Below, in pieces: positions 12,401 through 13,899 of a stretch of DNA of 13,899 bases. The DNA lies in the NCBI GenBank assembly GCA_001774945.1, contig MFBL01000049.1, forward strand, positions 1 through 13,899. Direction: 5' to 3'. The notes under the pieces were generated by a model, which did not search any database, was not told the origin of the DNA, and saw nothing but the letters and a program-made list of their open reading frames with translations. A program made the position numbers and the translations under genes. The stretch's first letter is position 1. Each line of letters starts with the position of its first letter. Source of the stretch: Candidatus Curtissbacteria bacterium RIFCSPHIGHO2_12_FULL_41_17. GTDB lineage: Bacteria; Patescibacteriota; Microgenomatia; Curtissbacterales; GWA2-41-24.

Positions 12401-12923
12401 AAATACCCACCTAGACAATAAAGCCATTCAAAAATTTGGCCACACAATAGCAAGCCAAGGGTATACGCAAGTGCCGAATTTATTATTGGAGTATCAGAAA
12501 GAATTGAAGATAAGCAACTCGGAATTACGCTTATTACTGCATATTCTACAACACAGATGGGATAACAATCCCGGAAAGACACATCCTGCCCTAAAAAAGT
12601 TAATTAAGTTTTCCGGTATGAGTTCTGCAACTATACATAGAGCAAAAGACAAATTGATAGAAAAAGGATACTTGAAGACATTAAAGATGCTACGCAATCC
12701 GTACAGAACGCATTCATACGACATCACAGGCCTTCTAACGGCCTTGCGCGTAGAATTTCACAGAACAATGCAGAAGAAGTTGGAGTCGGGAGCTATAAGC
12801 AAAAAAGAATACGAGGGTTACCTTGAGGATACAAAACTTGAAATTGAGTATGAAAAATCAAAAAGTGAATTTGATGTGTTCCAAAATGAAAGTCAGGGGT
12901 CTTCCGAAATGAAACACTACTAA
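12387..12923 (+). CDS. Winged-helix protein, RepA/DnaD-like N-terminal domain
   Basis: 178 aa. The segment GYTQVPNLLLEYQKELKISN (25-44) followed by SELRLLLHILQHRWDNN, a proline-rich loop, LKKLIKFSGMSSATIHRAKD and KLIEKGYLKTLK has the helix-turn-helix plus wing order of replication initiator (RepA N-terminal-like) and DnaD-type proteins. The recognition helix is about residues 79-92. The C-terminal 60 residues are charged and helical, with no recognised domain. Upstream iteron-like repeats make replication initiation or autoregulation plausible. No Rep catalytic motifs (tyrosine relaxase or HUH) are present. It overlaps the preceding 52-aa gene and its stop lies in a palindrome. It could equally be a transcription regulator controlling excision. 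Confidence 0.75.
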   Translation: MKRLKNTHLDNKAIQKFGHTIASQGYTQVPNLLLEYQKELKISNSELRLLLHILQHRWDNNPGKTHPALKKLIKFSGMSSATIHRAKDKLIEKGYLKTLKMLRNPYRTHSYDITGLLTALRVEFHRTMQKKLESGAISKKEYEGYLEDTKLEIEYEKSKSEFDVFQNESQGSSEMKHY

Positions 12924-12986
12924 TACTTAAGTATAAGAATCACTATACTTCTTATAACGGGTTCAATGTATTAAAGATTTAATACA
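12923..12986. promoter_or_regulatory. Cluster of three dyad-symmetric operator-like sites
   Basis: Three inverted repeats are packed into 64 bases after the winged-helix gene. They are a 12-base palindrome ATACTTAAGTAT (12923-12934), an 8-bp dyad TATAAGAA/TTCTTATA (12932-12956), and a 9-bp dyad TGTATTAAA-GA-TTTAATACA (12967-12986). They are AT-rich and lack U-runs in a terminator position, so operator sites for a dimeric regulator are more likely than terminators. Confidence 0.5.
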
Positions 12987-13031
12987 AAAATAAATGGTCG
13001 CTTAATAGATTTAATTTATAAAAACAAAACT

Positions 13032-13184
13032 ATGAACAAAAAACAAAAATTGTCGCTGACCGAAGAAGAAATTCTTAGAATTAAACTTGGGACCTTTGCG
13101 GAATTTGATAACCAATTGAGAAGAGAACGCGTACTACAAGGATTGAAACGTAAAAGATTACAAAAAAAAGACGTGTCAGCGTAG
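13032..13184 (+). CDS. 50-aa basic protein of the mobile element
   Basis: MNKKQKLSLTEEEILRIKLG, then TFAEFDNQLRRERVLQGLKR, then KRLQKKDVSA; pI is clearly basic. It appears to be two helices joined by an F-D-N-Q turn, with arginine/lysine-rich ends suited to nucleic-acid binding. It is not recognised as a named family. There is no Shine-Dalgarno. The leader ends in AAAACAAAACT before the ATG, the same word as in front of the recombinase gene (13654-13664). It sits between the winged-helix and zinc-binding genes on the same strand and is probably part of their transcript. Only its small size keeps it below usual length cut-offs. Confidence 0.7.
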   Translation: MNKKQKLSLTEEEILRIKLGTFAEFDNQLRRERVLQGLKRKRLQKKDVSA

Positions 13185-13226
13185 GAGTGTACCGATGCTG
13201 AACCCATTTAACCTAAACACACCAAA

Positions 13227-13499
13227 ATGTCTGCTAACCATCAAATTATTGAGAATGAGGGCGTATCTATAAGCAAGAAGCGCCTCGCTAAAATCAAAAA
13301 GAAAACATTAACCTACAAAGGCAATGTTTATGGCTTTAATATTTATTGCCGTCATTGCAATCGAACAGTGTTTACAAGTTCGCAAATCATCGAGGGAAGA
13401 CGAACTGACAACGAACAAAAAGGTTATAGAGATTGGATAGTTTTATGCACGAATTGCTGGAAAATAATCGACAGTGGTAAAAAAATTCATTTGATATAG
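13227..13499 (+). CDS. Zinc-ribbon-like protein, unknown function
   Basis: 90 aa. Two cysteine pairs, YCRHC (C41, C44) and LCTNC (C74, C77), are 29 residues apart in the CxxC...CxxC pattern of a zinc ribbon. The N-terminal 35 residues are lysine-rich (SKKRLAKIKKK) and may contact nucleic acid. Between the ribbons lies a polar stretch with EGRRTDNEQKGYRDW. Not recognised beyond the fold. The gene begins 42 bases after the 50-aa gene and ends about 165 bases before the recombinase. The leader before the ATG is A/C-rich with no Shine-Dalgarno. Its place in the string suggests an accessory protein of the element, possibly for transcription or recombination. Confidence 0.7.
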   Translation: MSANHQIIENEGVSISKKRLAKIKKKTLTYKGNVYGFNIYCRHCNRTVFTSSQIIEGRRTDNEQKGYRDWIVLCTNCWKIIDSGKKIHLI

Positions 13500-13525
13500 G
13501 CCTATGGAACTGTTATAGTTAGGGC

Positions 13526-13635
13526 GTTGACCCAATCATATATTTGTCCGATTTTTTTAATGCTGACCTTAAAGCGGCGCCTGCCAGCATTACTACCTTC
13601 GGGCAAGTGGTTGGGTCAACCAGGCGTCGCTTTAA
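13526..13635 (+). promoter_or_regulatory. Candidate H-type pseudoknot ahead of the serine recombinase
   Basis: Two interleaved stems can form. Stem 1 pairs GTTGACCCAA (13526-13535) with TTGGGTCAAC (13611-13620), 10 bp perfect. Stem 2 pairs TTAAAGCGGCGCCTG (13569-13583) with CAGGCGTCGCTTTAA (13621-13635), 15 pairs with one G-U. Their 3' strands abut with no gap, the hallmark of a coaxially stacked pseudoknot. AATGCTG (13559-13565) can also pair with CAGCATT (13585-13591). The knot ends 29 bases before the recombinase ATG. A recombinase attachment or crossover region is the alternative reading. Confidence 0.55.
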
Positions 13636-13664
13636 TGTTGAAAGAAATTAACCAAAACAAAACT

Positions 13665-13899
13665 ATGAAAGGAATAATATACACTCGTGTATCAAGTGAT
13701 GAACAAGTTAAGGGCACATCTTTAGAACACCAGGAGGAGGTTTGCCGTGAATACTGTGAGAAGAAAGGAATTAAAATAGCCGGGGTATTCCGAGAAGAAG
13801 GCGCTTCGGCTAAAACTGCTAATAGAAAAGAGTTTCTAAAGGCCATTGAATACTGCCGCAAGAACCAGGGAAAAGTAGAAGCTTTTATTGTTTATAAAG
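13665..13899 (+). CDS. Serine recombinase, N-terminal part (cut by window edge)
   Basis: 78 residues of a resolvase/invertase-type serine recombinase; the rest lies beyond the window. The catalytic serine sits in IIYTRVSSDEQVKGTSLEHQ (S10), followed by EYCEKKGIKIAGVFREEGAS and the helix RKEFLKAIEYCRKNQGKVEA. These match the family's first two motifs (Y-x-R-V-S and the DEGxSA-like GASA turn). The DNA-binding C-terminus and its size class (small resolvase or large integrase) cannot be seen. It is the natural integration enzyme of the element spanning 11500-13899. It lies directly after a large inverted-repeat structure and has an A/C-rich leader without Shine-Dalgarno. Confidence 0.9.
   Translation, partial: MKGIIYTRVSSDEQVKGTSLEHQEEVCREYCEKKGIKIAGVFREEGASAKTANRKEFLKAIEYCRKNQGKVEAFIVYK

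Overview
The window looks like a chromosome segment of a Patescibacteria (Candidate Phyla Radiation) bacterium, probably a Parcubacteria-type lineage. This is inferred from the AT-rich composition, many very short genes, tight minus-strand gene strings, often weak or absent Shine-Dalgarno sites, and several 50-90 aa proteins of types I associate with that group. Opal, amber and ochre all act as stops, so the standard bacterial code fits.

Region 1 (1-3370, minus strand) is core chromosome. It holds the N-terminal part of isoleucyl-tRNA synthetase (cut by the window edge) directly downstream of arginyl-tRNA synthetase, then a monocistronic 66-aa gene with a near-consensus promoter, a good ribosome binding site and a terminator.

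Region 2 (3370-4120) is repeat-rich. A small GIY-YIG nuclease gene lies between two 75-bp direct repeats. Next to it are several perfect palindromes, a 150-bp palindromic block and a 22-bp perfect terminator-like hairpin.

Region 3 (4120-10883, minus strand) is a defence island. Read in transcription order it has a broken ~58-codon gene, a DUF91/NucS-like PD-(D/E)XK protein, two different D12-class adenine methyltransferases, a putative restriction endonuclease with two possible PD-(D/E)XK centres, and a 52-aa protein. The four large genes overlap or nearly touch, so they are probably one operon encoding a Type II (perhaps IIS-like, asymmetric-site) restriction-modification system. After a terminator come an AlbA_2 (Schlafen-type) protein and a membrane-anchored protein. 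Imperfect 52-bp direct repeats, both reading LREKWLE(P/S)NY, flank the island at 4042 and 10995.

Region 4 (10900-13899) looks like one end of an integrated mobile element. It has a small membrane protein, about five 23-bp iteron-like repeats in two clusters, a likely structured RNA on the minus strand, and then a plus-strand gene string behind an extended -10 promoter and a structured leader. That string encodes a 52-aa acidic protein, a winged-helix Rep/DnaD-like protein, a 50-aa basic protein, a zinc-ribbon-like protein and the start of a serine recombinase. A possible H-type pseudoknot lies just before the recombinase. No tRNA, rRNA or CRISPR array was seen.
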